Of a DNA stretch of 64,000 bases, positions 26,405 through 35,255 are shown in pieces. The number at the start of each line of letters is the position of its first letter. The stretch's first letter is position 1. The position numbers were made by a program, and so were the translations under genes. The notes beneath the pieces are model-generated. The model did no database searches. It was not told the DNA's origin and saw only the letters and a program-made list of their open reading frames with translations. Source of the DNA: Calothrix brevissima NIES-22 (GTDB taxonomy: Bacteria; Cyanobacteriota; Cyanobacteriia; Cyanobacteriales; Nostocaceae); contig NZ_AP018207.1 of NCBI RefSeq assembly GCF_002367995.1, positions 5,964,646 to 6,028,645 on the forward strand. Direction: 5' to 3'.

Positions 26405-28015
26405 ATGGTGCAGAATCCGATTCCGAATCTAGCCAACAATAAAACTGAATTAGATATTTATATTGGTAAATTTCTCAATAACCGCTATTTAATCAGAGAT
26501 TTAATTGGCAAAGGAGGGATGGGTAGAGTTTACTTAGCTGAAGATGTTGCTAAAGGTGGAATGGCGGTTGCAGTCAAAATCCTATCACTCAGCTTAGGAA
26601 GTCAGCAAATATCCCAACGCTTTGCTAGAGAAATTTTTATTGGCGCACAATTAGGACGTAAAAGTAGAAATATCGTTCGCGTATTTAGCTATGGTGCTAC
26701 CGAAGAAAATATTCCCTATTATGTGATGGAATATCTCCAAGGTAAAAACCTCAAACGTATTCTCAAAAATCAAACATTATCTTTAAGCAAAATATTAGAC
26801 ATTTGCCAGCAAATTTGTTCTGGCTTATACTGCGCTCATCAAGGTATTATCCTTAAAGGTGAGAACTTTCCTGTTATTCATCGAGATATTAAACCAGAAA
26901 ATATTTTCTTATTAGAAGAACTAAAAAAAGATAATGTAGTTAAAATTCTGGATTTTGGTATTGCTAAATTTTTAACAGAACGCAGTGGGATGACTCTCAC
27001 TGATTCCTTTATTGGTAGTTTACCTTACTGTTCTCCAGAACATATGGAAGGGCGCAAACTATTAGATGTCCGTTCTGATATCTATAGTTTAGGCATATTA
27101 ATGTTTGAAATGCTGGCAGGAAAACATCCATTTCAAACCACTAGTAACTCATTTGGTACTTGGTATCAAGCGCATCATTTTGAAACTCCACCGCCATTAG
27201 AAGAGGTAAATCCGCAATTAGCGATTCCCGCGAAATGGCAGAAATTAGTGATGCGTTGTTTAGCCAAAGAAGTAGGCGATCGCCCACAGAGTATTAAAGA
27301 GATTTTAGTTGATTTAGAGCACATTAAACTAGAACTTGAGCAGTCAGTAAATAATAAGATAGATGAGAAATTACCATCTTCTCCAGTCCAAATAGTACCT
27401 GTCACTTCATTAACAGAAAAAGAGTGTTTACAGAAAACTTGGCCTAAAAATAGACCAATTGCGCCTATTGGATTTCCTTATTTATTACATACACTACAAG
27501 GAACTATACCCACCTTTTGGGCAATGTTACCTAAGCAAGAAATCGCCAAATTTTTAGATAAAAATTATGGCACTGAATTTATTGCAAAAATGAATATATA
27601 TCCCATGATATTATGGGTAACAGTCTTACATAATGCCCAAAAGTCGCAAACAAAGTGGCTATCTTGCTTTTTAGATATGAATGATGGTCGTGGGCAAAAA
27701 ATAGCACAAAGTTTAGCAGAAATAGGCTACTATCATTTACTATTTTTTTCCATCGAAGACCCGACTAATTGTAAACATGTAATTACCTTAAACCTGAATG
27801 CTAACCAGCGCCAATATTTAACAGATTGGGTAGCAAACAAACACAATTATCAAGAATTTATTTCTACTAAGCAAGCCAAAATCATATTAAAAGCAGAGCA
27901 TGAAAGATTAAAAGCTAGCATCATTCGCAAATTAGTGGCAAATATAGAGAATAAAGGAGTAGGTTTAAAAACTTCTCTACTCAAACTATATTATTTCTTT
28001 TTTGGGGCAGAATAA
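26405..28015 (+). CDS. Cytosolic Ser/Thr protein kinase with novel C-terminal domain
   Basis: 536 residues. The kinase domain spans residues 28-305: IGKGGMGRVYLAED, Lys58 (VAVKIL), HRDIKPEN with Asp161, KILDFGIA with Asp183, and the end of the activation loop GSLPYCSPEHM. All catalytic residues are present. After a variable linker, a ~190-residue C-terminal domain (TWPKNRPIAPIGFPYLLHT, YPMILWVTVLHNAQ, WLSCFLDMND) is shared only with the next gene and contains no domain I recognise. No membrane segment, so cytosolic. The paralogue lies 96 bp downstream on the same strand, which fits tandem duplication and a shared transcript. Confidence 0.9.
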   Translation: MVQNPIPNLANNKTELDIYIGKFLNNRYLIRDLIGKGGMGRVYLAEDVAKGGMAVAVKILSLSLGSQQISQRFAREIFIGAQLGRKSRNIVRVFSYGATEENIPYYVMEYLQGKNLKRILKNQTLSLSKILDICQQICSGLYCAHQGIILKGENFPVIHRDIKPENIFLLEELKKDNVVKILDFGIAKFLTERSGMTLTDSFIGSLPYCSPEHMEGRKLLDVRSDIYSLGILMFEMLAGKHPFQTTSNSFGTWYQAHHFETPPPLEEVNPQLAIPAKWQKLVMRCLAKEVGDRPQSIKEILVDLEHIKLELEQSVNNKIDEKLPSSPVQIVPVTSLTEKECLQKTWPKNRPIAPIGFPYLLHTLQGTIPTFWAMLPKQEIAKFLDKNYGTEFIAKMNIYPMILWVTVLHNAQKSQTKWLSCFLDMNDGRGQKIAQSLAEIGYYHLLFFSIEDPTNCKHVITLNLNANQRQYLTDWVANKHNYQEFISTKQAKIILKAEHERLKASIIRKLVANIENKGVGLKTSLLKLYYFFFGAE

Positions 28016-28111
28016 GGTTGAGAGTAGATTAAGTTGCGAATGATTAAGTAGAGATATAAATTAGATATTTCCTGGGAATAATCAAACCAGGAATAATTAG
28101 AGGTTGTAAAG

Positions 28112-29653
28112 GTGAATAAAAGCTCATTTGCATCTCCAAAGGCTACAAAATTGCTAGCCAATCGTTATCAACTGCGCGAATCAATTGGTAATGGAGGCAT
28201 GGGCAATGTTTTTTTAGCTAATGATGTTTTGCTCGGAGGAACCCCAGTAGCAATTAAATTTCTCGCTCATACTATTTGTGAACCAAAGATGCAACAAGAT
28301 TTTGCTAGAGAAGCATTGATGAGTGCAGCTTTGAGTCAAAAAAGCATACATATAGTGAGAGCATACGATTATGGCGTAAGTGAAACTGGGAATCCCTATT
28401 ACGTCATGGAATATTTACCGGGTAAATGCTTGAAGGAATTCATGCCGATGGATTTACCCATGTTTATGACTTTGATGCGGCAAATTTGTTTAGGCTTACA
28501 ATGCGCCCATCAAGGAATAAACATTGATGGCAAAATTTATCCATTAGTACATAAAGATATTAAGCCAACCAATATATTAGTTATTCCCGACCCTATATTA
28601 GGTCAGTTAGTCAAAATTCTCGATTTTGGGATTGCGAAATTTTTAAATCATACTGCAACTAACAGCACAAATAGAAAATTTCACGGCACATTACCTTATT
28701 GTTCGCCAGAACAATTAGAAGGAGACGAATTAGATAGCCGCTCTGATATTTATAGTTTAGGGGTAGTGATGTTTGAAATGCTGACAGGTGAAAAACCTTG
28801 GCAGCCAGAAACAGATCATTTTGGTGCTTGGTACAAAGCACATCACTTTGAACAGCCCAGAGCGATCGCGCAAATCAAACCCGATTTACAATTACCAAGG
28901 GCGTTAAATGATTTAATTATGGCTTGTTTAGCGAAAAAAGCCAGCAATCGCCCGCAAAATATAGCTGAAGTGCTGCAAGTCCTAGAAAATATCAATCGCG
29001 CTCATTATTTCGCCTTGCCATTAAATATTAGCTGCCAGCAAGTAGAGACTAATCTCCCAGGAGAATTGTCCAAAAACTCGGAGTTACCGCCAGTAATTGA
29101 ACAAGCCTGCTACAAACTCACCTGGCCTGAGAAAAAACCGATTCAAGAAATTGTCTTTCCCCAGGTTATCGATACCGAACAAGGCTCTGTAGCATCGCTG
29201 TGGCTGATGTTATCCACCCAAGAAATCAAAAAACGCGCCCTTTCCATTCGTCATAACGAATTTTTGTTTATCACATCGCCGCACCCGATGTTACTGTGGC
29301 TCACAGTTCTGTACAATCGGCTACTTGTACCTAAGTGGCTACCTTGCTACTTAGATATGCAAAACCCGCAAAATCAACGCTTAGTAACAGCCTTAGCAGA
29401 AAGTGAACGCTACCCCTTAACCTTATTTACTCTCGAACCACCCCATTCTTGTATTAGCGTCATCAGCAGTTACATCGACCCCAGCAAGCGGCAACTCTTG
29501 AAAACTTGGGTAAAACAGAGCCAAAGCTTACCACATTGCGATCAAGCCCAATTGAGCAAAAATATCTTAAAGCAGCAGTATAAGCAAATGCAATCCCAGA
29601 TTCAGCAGCGCTTAGGCGCAAAGCCCCCGGCTGTGGCATCTCGTGCTGTGTGA
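28112..29653 (+). CDS. Ser/Thr protein kinase paralogue with HKD catalytic loop
   Basis: 513 residues. The start is GTG 28112, with an AGAGG purine stretch about 9 bases upstream. Kinase motifs: IGNGGMGNVFLAND, Lys49 (VAIKFL), VHKDIKPTN with Asp149, and KILDFGIAKF with Asp171. The usual Arg before the catalytic Asp is Lys148, so it is a non-RD kinase. It otherwise keeps the ATP- and metal-binding residues. The C-terminal ~190 residues (TWPEKKPIQEIVFPQVI, HPMLLWLTVLYNRL, WLPCYLDMQN) are homologous to the C-terminal part of the preceding gene. Cytosolic. The 3' end runs into STRR DNA 15 bp after the stop. Confidence 0.9.
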   Translation: MNKSSFASPKATKLLANRYQLRESIGNGGMGNVFLANDVLLGGTPVAIKFLAHTICEPKMQQDFAREALMSAALSQKSIHIVRAYDYGVSETGNPYYVMEYLPGKCLKEFMPMDLPMFMTLMRQICLGLQCAHQGINIDGKIYPLVHKDIKPTNILVIPDPILGQLVKILDFGIAKFLNHTATNSTNRKFHGTLPYCSPEQLEGDELDSRSDIYSLGVVMFEMLTGEKPWQPETDHFGAWYKAHHFEQPRAIAQIKPDLQLPRALNDLIMACLAKKASNRPQNIAEVLQVLENINRAHYFALPLNISCQQVETNLPGELSKNSELPPVIEQACYKLTWPEKKPIQEIVFPQVIDTEQGSVASLWLMLSTQEIKKRALSIRHNEFLFITSPHPMLLWLTVLYNRLLVPKWLPCYLDMQNPQNQRLVTALAESERYPLTLFTLEPPHSCISVISSYIDPSKRQLLKTWVKQSQSLPHCDQAQLSKNILKQQYKQMQSQIQQRLGAKPPAVASRAV

Positions 29654-29667
29654 AGAGATATGCCGAA

Positions 29668-29755
29668 GGGGGACAAGGAGGACAAGGGAGACAAGGAGGA
29701 CAAGGGGGACTAATGCCCAATGCCCAATGCCCAATGCCCAATGCCCAATGCCCAA
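29668..29755. repeat. STRR block, GGACAAG then CCCAATG units
   Basis: Five GGACAAG-type heptamers followed by about six CCCAATG heptamers, filling most of the space between the kinase and the tRNA gene. Confidence 0.85.
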
Positions 29756-29820
29756 AATTTTTCTTTGAGATAGTTGACAACCCAAAAGAAACGGTACATA
29801 ATAACAAAGTTGCCGATTGA

Positions 29821-29894
29821 GGGACTGTAGTTCAATTGGTTAGAGCACCGCCCTGTCACGGCGGAAGTTGCGGGTTCGAGCCCCGTCAGTCCCG
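29821..29894 (+). tRNA. tRNA-Asp (anticodon GTC)
   Basis: A complete cloverleaf of 74 nt. The acceptor GGGACTG pairs with CAGTCCC and the discriminator is G. The anticodon stem CCGCC/GGCGG holds the loop CTGTCAC with anticodon GTC at 29855-29857. The T-loop is GGTTCGAGCC. The 3' CCA is not encoded. Discriminator G and GTC fit aspartate. It is followed by gltX after about 150 bp. Confidence 0.97.
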
Positions 29895-30040
29895 TTAAAT
29901 TAGATATAGATAAGTACAAGTGCTGAGTCTTAAGTAGACGTTGGTGAAAGAAATTTATTTGTAAATTCTACCTCATTAGCGATCGCCTAAAACTCAGCGC
30001 TTGTTATAGTGATCGTGCTTTGAGAAAGAGAGAAAGAACT

Positions 30041-31486
30041 GTGACAGTTAGAGTTCGGATTGCTCCCAGTCCCACGGGAAATTTACATATTGGTACAGCG
30101 AGAACGGCTGTATTTAACTGGTTATTTGCTCGTCACCACGGCGGGAAGTTTATTTTACGCATTGAAGACACAGACTTAGAGCGATCGCGTCCTGAATATA
30201 CAGAGAATATTCTCGAGGGTTTGCGCTGGTTGGGTTTGAACTGGGATGAGGGGCCATTTTTTCAATCTCAACGCCTGGATCTCTATAAACAAGCAGTAGA
30301 AAAGCTGTTAGAACAAGGGTTAGCTTATCGCTGTTATACCACCTCGGAAGAATTAGAAGCTTTACGGGAAGCGCAAAAAGCTAGAGGGGAAGCACCGCGC
30401 TATGATAACCGTCACCGCAATCTTACCCCAGAACAAGAAGCAGCTTTCAAAGCAGAAGGACGTAGTTTTGTTATTCGCTTCAAAATTGAAGATGAGCGGG
30501 AAATTGTCTGGAATGACTTAGTTCGAGGCAAAATGTCTTGGCGGGGTAGCGATTTGGGCGGTGATATGGTCATTGCTCGCGCTTCCGAAGCCGGAGTTGG
30601 TCAACCGTTGTACAACTTTGTGGTTGTAGTTGATGATATAGATATGCAAATTACCCATGTCATCCGGGGTGAAGACCATATCGCCAATACAGCCAAGCAA
30701 ATTCTGCTTTACGAAGCCTTGGGAGCAAAAATACCCGAATTTGCCCATTCACCGCTAATTTTAAACATGGAAGGGCGCAAGCTGTCGAAGCGTGATGGCG
30801 TAACCTCAATTTCCGACTTTAAAAAATTAGGCTTTACTTCTGAAGGTTTAGTTAATTACATGACTCTGTTGGGTTGGTCACCATTAGACTCGACTCAAGA
30901 AATATTTACCTTAGAATCAGCAGCGAAAGACTTCGGCTTTGAGCGTGTGAATAAAGCCGGTGCAAAGTTCGACTGGGCGAAGTTAGATTGGTTAAACAGT
31001 CAGTACATCCACCATACCCCAGTAGACAAGCTGACAGATTTACTCATCCCTTATTGGGAAGAAGCTGGTTTTAAATTTGAGGGTGGCAGAGAACGAGCTT
31101 GGTTAGAAAAGCTAGTAGCGTTAATTGCCCCTAGCTTAACTCGCCTCAAAGATGCGGTAGAGCAAAGCCAACTGTTTTTTAGCGATACCGTAGAATTTAG
31201 CGAAGAAGCAGTGAAACAATTGCAGCAAGAAGGCTCTGCGGCGGTGCTGCAAAGTATTTTGACAGCTTTAGACAATCAAGAGAAATTAGACGAAGCCAGC
31301 GCCCAGGAGATTATCAAGCAAGTAGTCAAAGCGCAAAATGTCAAGAAAGGTTTAGTAATGCGATCGCTCCGCGCCGGCTTAACTGGAGATGTTCACGGCC
31401 CCGATTTGATTCAATCTTGGTTACTACTCAACCAAATTGGTTTAGATCGCTCGCGTTTGAATCAAGCCATAACTGCTGGTAGTTAA
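30041..31486 (+). CDS. gltX: Glutamyl-tRNA synthetase
   Basis: 481 residues from GTG 30041 ([19 protein letters not shown]), the usual family N-terminus; the TTG seven codons upstream adds a basic tail not expected in GltX. Class I synthetase motifs: the HIGH equivalent LHIGTART at the start and KLSKRDG (the KMSKS loop) around residue 245. Full length for a discriminating or non-discriminating bacterial GluRS. It charges tRNA-Glu and, in cyanobacteria that lack GlnRS, also tRNA-Gln, and feeds glutamyl-tRNA into tetrapyrrole synthesis. Cytosolic; no operon partner. A modest terminator follows. Confidence 0.97.
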   Translation: MTVRVRIAPSPTGNLHIGTARTAVFNWLFARHHGGKFILRIEDTDLERSRPEYTENILEGLRWLGLNWDEGPFFQSQRLDLYKQAVEKLLEQGLAYRCYTTSEELEALREAQKARGEAPRYDNRHRNLTPEQEAAFKAEGRSFVIRFKIEDEREIVWNDLVRGKMSWRGSDLGGDMVIARASEAGVGQPLYNFVVVVDDIDMQITHVIRGEDHIANTAKQILLYEALGAKIPEFAHSPLILNMEGRKLSKRDGVTSISDFKKLGFTSEGLVNYMTLLGWSPLDSTQEIFTLESAAKDFGFERVNKAGAKFDWAKLDWLNSQYIHHTPVDKLTDLLIPYWEEAGFKFEGGRERAWLEKLVALIAPSLTRLKDAVEQSQLFFSDTVEFSEEAVKQLQQEGSAAVLQSILTALDNQEKLDEASAQEIIKQVVKAQNVKKGLVMRSLRAGLTGDVHGPDLIQSWLLLNQIGLDRSRLNQAITAGS

Positions 31487-31546
31487 ATAGCGATCGCAGC
31501 TGAGACGGCGACAAACTATCAGTCTTCAGAAAAATTTTAGATTTTT

Positions 31547-31572
31547 AGAGGCGTACCTATGTGCGCCTTTAT
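31547..31572 (+). terminator. Possible terminator after gltX
   Basis: AGAGGCG (31547-31553) pairs with CGCCTTT (31564-31570) with one G-T pair and a 10-base loop; the T-rich right arm acts as a short tail. It is 61 bp past the gltX stop. Confidence 0.4.
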
Positions 31573-31600
31573 TAATAATAAAAGCAACCAGAACAATTGA

Positions 31601-31686
31601 TGACTGTTGACAGTTGACAGTTGACAGTTGACAGTTGACTGTTGACTGTTGACCAATGCCCAATGCCCAATGCCCAATGCCCAATA
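31601..31686. repeat. STRR block, TTGACAG then CCCAATG units
   Basis: About eight TTGACAG/TTGACTG heptamers followed by four CCCAATG units, between gltX and the small secreted protein. Confidence 0.85.
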
Positions 31687-31772
31687 ACAACCTAGTTAAT
31701 TATTCTATTGTTCGGGAACATTTTGTGTAAAATTAATGTCTTTATCTACACTTAGATAACCATGTAATTAAA

Positions 31773-32270
31773 ATGCCGAAAATAGCCTTCAATAAAGGGA
31801 TCAGCTTACCATTGTTGATACTTACATTTATCGTTACATCAACAACTTATACCAGAGCGGATACGCAACAAACACCACCAATATTTGGAGATGTTAGCAT
31901 CGGCAAAAATTTTTCCCCAGATCCCTTGACAGTTCGGGGGATGAGTGGCGGATCAATTCCCGGAAATCAAGTGTCAAAGCGTCCGGCCACTCCCACTGGC
32001 CCCTGTACTGGATTTGTCGATGAAGCTCCAGACCATAAATTAGAGTTAACTAGTAAATTCGACTACTTAAAGGTGCAAGTGCAAAGTCCTGAAGATACGA
32101 CGATTATTGTCAAAGGGCCTGGTGGTATCTGGTGCAATGACGAGTTGTCAGATGGTCAAAATCCTGGTATCGCGGGTGAATGGCTCCCCGGAATTTATCA
32201 AATTTGGGTGGGTTCCTATGTCCAAGGTAAGTATTTGCCTTACACGCTGCAAATTACAGAAGTGAAGTAG
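31773..32270 (+). CDS. Secreted protein with a PPC-like beta-sandwich, function unknown
   Basis: 165 residues. The signal peptide (ISLPLLILTFIVTSTT) ends near TRADT. The mature region ends in a ~90-residue domain with FDYLKVQVQSPEDTTIIVKG, GGIWCNDE and EWLPGIYQIWVGSY. This is the pattern of bacterial pre-peptidase C-terminal or similar beta-sandwich domains that display a polar or acidic ligand surface. Two cysteines (GPCTGF, IWCNDE) could pair. No protease domain is attached, so it is a stand-alone periplasmic or secreted binding-type protein. It is followed directly by STRR DNA. Confidence 0.65.
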   Translation: MPKIAFNKGISLPLLILTFIVTSTTYTRADTQQTPPIFGDVSIGKNFSPDPLTVRGMSGGSIPGNQVSKRPATPTGPCTGFVDEAPDHKLELTSKFDYLKVQVQSPEDTTIIVKGPGGIWCNDELSDGQNPGIAGEWLPGIYQIWVGSYVQGKYLPYTLQITEVK

Positions 32271-32323
32271 GGATTAGGGACTAGGGACTAGGGGCTAGAG
32301 GCTAGAGGCTAGGGGCTAGGGAC
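32269..32323. repeat. STRR array, GGGACTA/GAGGCTA units
   Basis: Heptamers begin at the stop codon of the secreted protein; the same type as the first part of the array at 13452. Confidence 0.8.
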
Positions 32324-32895
32324 TTTTTATTTGGTGGTGGGTGTACAAGCTCCCACAGATGGCTGTTTGTCGCCGCAAATACATCAGCTACACCGCTAGG
32401 ATTTCCGCATCCAAAATCAAGCATCAACAATAGGATAGAAGAGTAGAGAAGCGCCCAGGATTAAGGAAGCAAGCTTTAATAATGCTTCGTCTTAGGGACT
32501 TTTCTCAATTCTCGTTGCTTTTGGGGTGTAGTTTTGTATTAAAATTAAGTTAACTTTAATTAAGATTCGTGATGTCGTTATAGATTTGCTGTAAGGCCCT
32601 TAAAGTTTCTATAGCGATGCGCGTAAAACATCAGATTAAGCAAAATGGATTTATCAAGATCCGTTTCCCAGCGATTTAGCAACCAAGTAAAGGATGGATG
32701 ATGACAAAAACTTTTGAATTCCCCGATTAAAAGCCTTTGTGGTAGCGTTACCAAAGGGTAGCGCGGCTTACAAGGTTCAGTTAAGTTGAAAAATTTTATA
32801 GTTTTTACTCAACCCTCATCCTGAAATTGCAGGATGATTACATCATTTGGTTGCTAAAGCTGATGAGTTCTATTGGCATCTAGAGGCAGATAAAG
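32324..32895. other. Intergenic region upstream of ftsH
   Basis: About 570 bp without a gene. A small perfect stem TCATCCTG/CAGGATGA (32816-32837) lies 58 bp before the ftsH ATG and may be part of its leader. No clear promoter boxes are identified. Confidence 0.55.
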
Positions 32896-34779
32896 ATGAA
32901 ATTTTCTTGGAAAGTCCTTTTACTTTGGACATTGCCTGCTTTGGTAATTGGCTTTTTCTTTTGGCAAGGGGCATTTGCAGGTGCGCCGGCTGATATGACG
33001 AAAAATGCAGCCAATACCCGCATGACTTATGGTCGCTTTCTGGAATATGTGGATGCTGGTCGCGTCAGCAGCGTAGATCTGTATGAAGGTGGCAGAACAG
33101 CAATTGTCGAAGCCGTGGATCAAGACATCGAAAATCGTGTCCAACGGTGGCGGGTGGATTTACCTGTGAACGCGCCTGAGTTAATCAGCAAGCTTAAAGA
33201 AAAAGGAATTAGTTTTGATGCTCATCCCATGCGCAATGATGGCGCTATTTGGGGTTTATTGGGCAATTTAGTTTTCCCAATTTTATTGATTACCGGTTTG
33301 TTCTTTTTGTTCCGTCGCTCCAGTAATCTTCCCGGCGGCCCTGGTCAAGCAATGAACTTCGGTAAGTCGAGAGCGCGGTTTCAAATGGAAGCCAAAACCG
33401 GGGTGAAATTTGACGATGTAGCAGGTATTGAAGAAGCTAAAGAGGAATTACAAGAAGTTGTCACCTTCCTCAAACAGCCAGAAAGATTTACTGCTGTAGG
33501 TGCGCGGATTCCTAAAGGCGTGTTGTTAGTAGGCCCTCCAGGAACTGGTAAAACTTTACTAGCAAAAGCGATCGCTGGGGAAGCTGGCGTACCTTTCTTT
33601 AGTATTTCCGGTTCGGAATTCGTGGAAATGTTCGTTGGTGTGGGTGCTTCCCGCGTCCGCGACTTGTTCAAGAAAGCTAAAGATAACGCTCCTTGTATCA
33701 TCTTTATCGATGAAATTGACGCTGTAGGTAGACAGCGTGGTGCAGGTATCGGTGGTGGTAACGACGAAAGAGAGCAAACTCTTAACCAGTTACTCACCGA
33801 AATGGATGGTTTTGAAGGTAACACAGGCATCATTATTATTGCTGCCACCAACCGTCCCGACGTATTAGACTCAGCATTATTACGTCCCGGACGCTTTGAC
33901 CGCCAAGTAACAGTGGATGCTCCAGACATCAAAGGACGTTTGGAAATTTTACAAGTCCACGCCCGCAATAAGAAATTAGACCCCAGTGTATCCTTAGATG
34001 CGATCGCTCGGCGTACTCCTGGGTTTACAGGTGCAGATTTAGCTAACTTGCTCAACGAAGCGGCAATTCTTACCGCCAGAAGACGCAAAGAAGGCATTAC
34101 CCTCACCGAAATCGATGATGCGGTGGATCGGGTAGTTGCCGGGATGGAAGGTACTCCCTTAGTTGACAGCAAGAGCAAGCGCTTAATTGCTTACCACGAA
34201 GTCGGACACGCCTTAGTGGGAACACTGTTAAAAGACCATGACCCAGTACAAAAAGTTACCCTCATTCCTCGCGGACAAGCACAGGGTTTAACTTGGTTCA
34301 CTCCCAACGAAGAACAGGGTTTAATTTCCCGTTCTCAATTGAAAGCGCGGATTACTGGTGCTTTAGGTGGACGCGCTGCAGAAGAGGTGATTTTTGGTGC
34401 TGCTGAAGTTACCACTGGTGCTGGTGGCGACTTACAACAGTTATCGGGAATGGCCAGACAAATGGTTACCCGCTTCGGGATGTCAGATTTAGGCCCCTTA
34501 TCCTTGGAAAGCCAACAAGGTGAAGTGTTCTTAGGTCGTGACTGGACAACCAGATCTGAGTATTCTGAATCTATTGCATCTCGGATTGATGGTCAAGTGA
34601 GAGCGATCGTTGAAGACTGTTACCAAACAGCTAAGAAGCTGATTCGTGATAATCGCAGCGTTACCGATCGCTTAGTCGATTTGCTGATTGAAAAAGAAAC
34701 CATTGACGGTGCTGAATTCCGGCAAATTGTGGCTGAGTACACTGATGTACCTGAGAAACCTCAGTATGCGCAGCTATAA
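32896..34779 (+). CDS. ftsH: Membrane AAA+ zinc protease FtsH (cyanobacterial FtsH2-like)
   Basis: 627 residues. Two membrane segments (about 5-25 and 115-137) bracket a lumenal domain. AAA+ core: Walker A GPPGTGKT at 213-220, Walker [35 protein letters not shown]. The zinc protease site HEVGH is at 434-438, with a distal Asp in [10 protein letters not shown]. The N-terminus [20 protein letters not shown] is like Slr0228 (FtsH2), which works in an FtsH2/FtsH3 hexamer degrading damaged D1 in photosystem II repair. The subtype is inferred from the N-terminus. Single gene, ended by a strong terminator. Confidence 0.95.
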   Translation: MKFSWKVLLLWTLPALVIGFFFWQGAFAGAPADMTKNAANTRMTYGRFLEYVDAGRVSSVDLYEGGRTAIVEAVDQDIENRVQRWRVDLPVNAPELISKLKEKGISFDAHPMRNDGAIWGLLGNLVFPILLITGLFFLFRRSSNLPGGPGQAMNFGKSRARFQMEAKTGVKFDDVAGIEEAKEELQEVVTFLKQPERFTAVGARIPKGVLLVGPPGTGKTLLAKAIAGEAGVPFFSISGSEFVEMFVGVGASRVRDLFKKAKDNAPCIIFIDEIDAVGRQRGAGIGGGNDEREQTLNQLLTEMDGFEGNTGIIIIAATNRPDVLDSALLRPGRFDRQVTVDAPDIKGRLEILQVHARNKKLDPSVSLDAIARRTPGFTGADLANLLNEAAILTARRRKEGITLTEIDDAVDRVVAGMEGTPLVDSKSKRLIAYHEVGHALVGTLLKDHDPVQKVTLIPRGQAQGLTWFTPNEEQGLISRSQLKARITGALGGRAAEEVIFGAAEVTTGAGGDLQQLSGMARQMVTRFGMSDLGPLSLESQQGEVFLGRDWTTRSEYSESIASRIDGQVRAIVEDCYQTAKKLIRDNRSVTDRLVDLLIEKETIDGAEFRQIVAEYTDVPEKPQYAQL

Positions 34780-34804
34780 TCGCTGATTGAAAATTAGTTA
34801 ATTT

Positions 34805-34839
34805 AATGGGTATGGTGTTCCATACCCATTTTTTATTTT
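34805..34839 (+). terminator. Strong intrinsic terminator of ftsH
   Basis: A perfect 11-bp stem AATGGGTATGG/CCATACCCATT with a TGTT loop, followed by TTTTATTTT. It is 26 bp after the ftsH stop. Confidence 0.85.
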
Positions 34840-34895
34840 GGTTGTACAATTAATTTTCAAATTCCCAGCTTTTTGATTATCTGTTTATTAGACTT

Positions 34896-34968
34896 CTTAT
34901 ACCAATTCAAATAATGTTTGCGACACATCAATATATTCTAGAGGGCATGGCAGTGCCAATGCCCCTAC
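34896..34968. repeat. Dispersed ~70-bp repeat with hairpin, copy 2
   Basis: Same order of segments as at 14840-14910: CTTATACCAATT, GCGACACATCAATAT, GAGGGCATGGCAGTGCCAAT, CCCCTAC. The rest of the gap to 35256 has short GC-rich inverted segments and an STRR, and no gene. Confidence 0.75.
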
Positions 34969-35211
34969 AATTAACGATTATCTGTACCTCACCAACTTGC
35001 AATTTGCTGTATTTGCGGTAGTTCTCGAATCAGTTCATAGAAAATCGCATCTGTTTTCATAAACTTCGTCCATGTTGAAACCTGGAGTAGTGCGGGCAGC
35101 GTTCGACTGATAGCTCACGCCGAAGTCTTGCCCGCTACTACCATCAGGGAGCAAGATGCTCCCACTACCCATGAAAAACTATGGTTACCAAAATAGATGT
35201 GGTTTAAATCT

Positions 35212-35246
35212 TAATTACGAATTACGAATTACGAATTACGAATTAT
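35212..35246. repeat. STRR array, AATTACG units
   Basis: Five tandem AATTACG heptamers immediately downstream of the SLH/WG gene (which is on the minus strand). Confidence 0.85.
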
Positions 35247-35255
35247 TAGCCGATG

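Noticed and set aside
29668-29755. CRISPR-like regular repeats
   Set aside because: Units are contiguous seven-mers without spacers; these are STRR arrays. No CRISPR array was found in the window.
29710-29919. Minus-strand open frame across the tRNA
   Set aside because: It is the antisense translation of tRNA-Asp and of the neighbouring STRR units.
33381-34178. 265-codon minus-strand frame opposite ftsH
   Set aside because: Shadow of the strongly coding ftsH sequence; no independent evidence.
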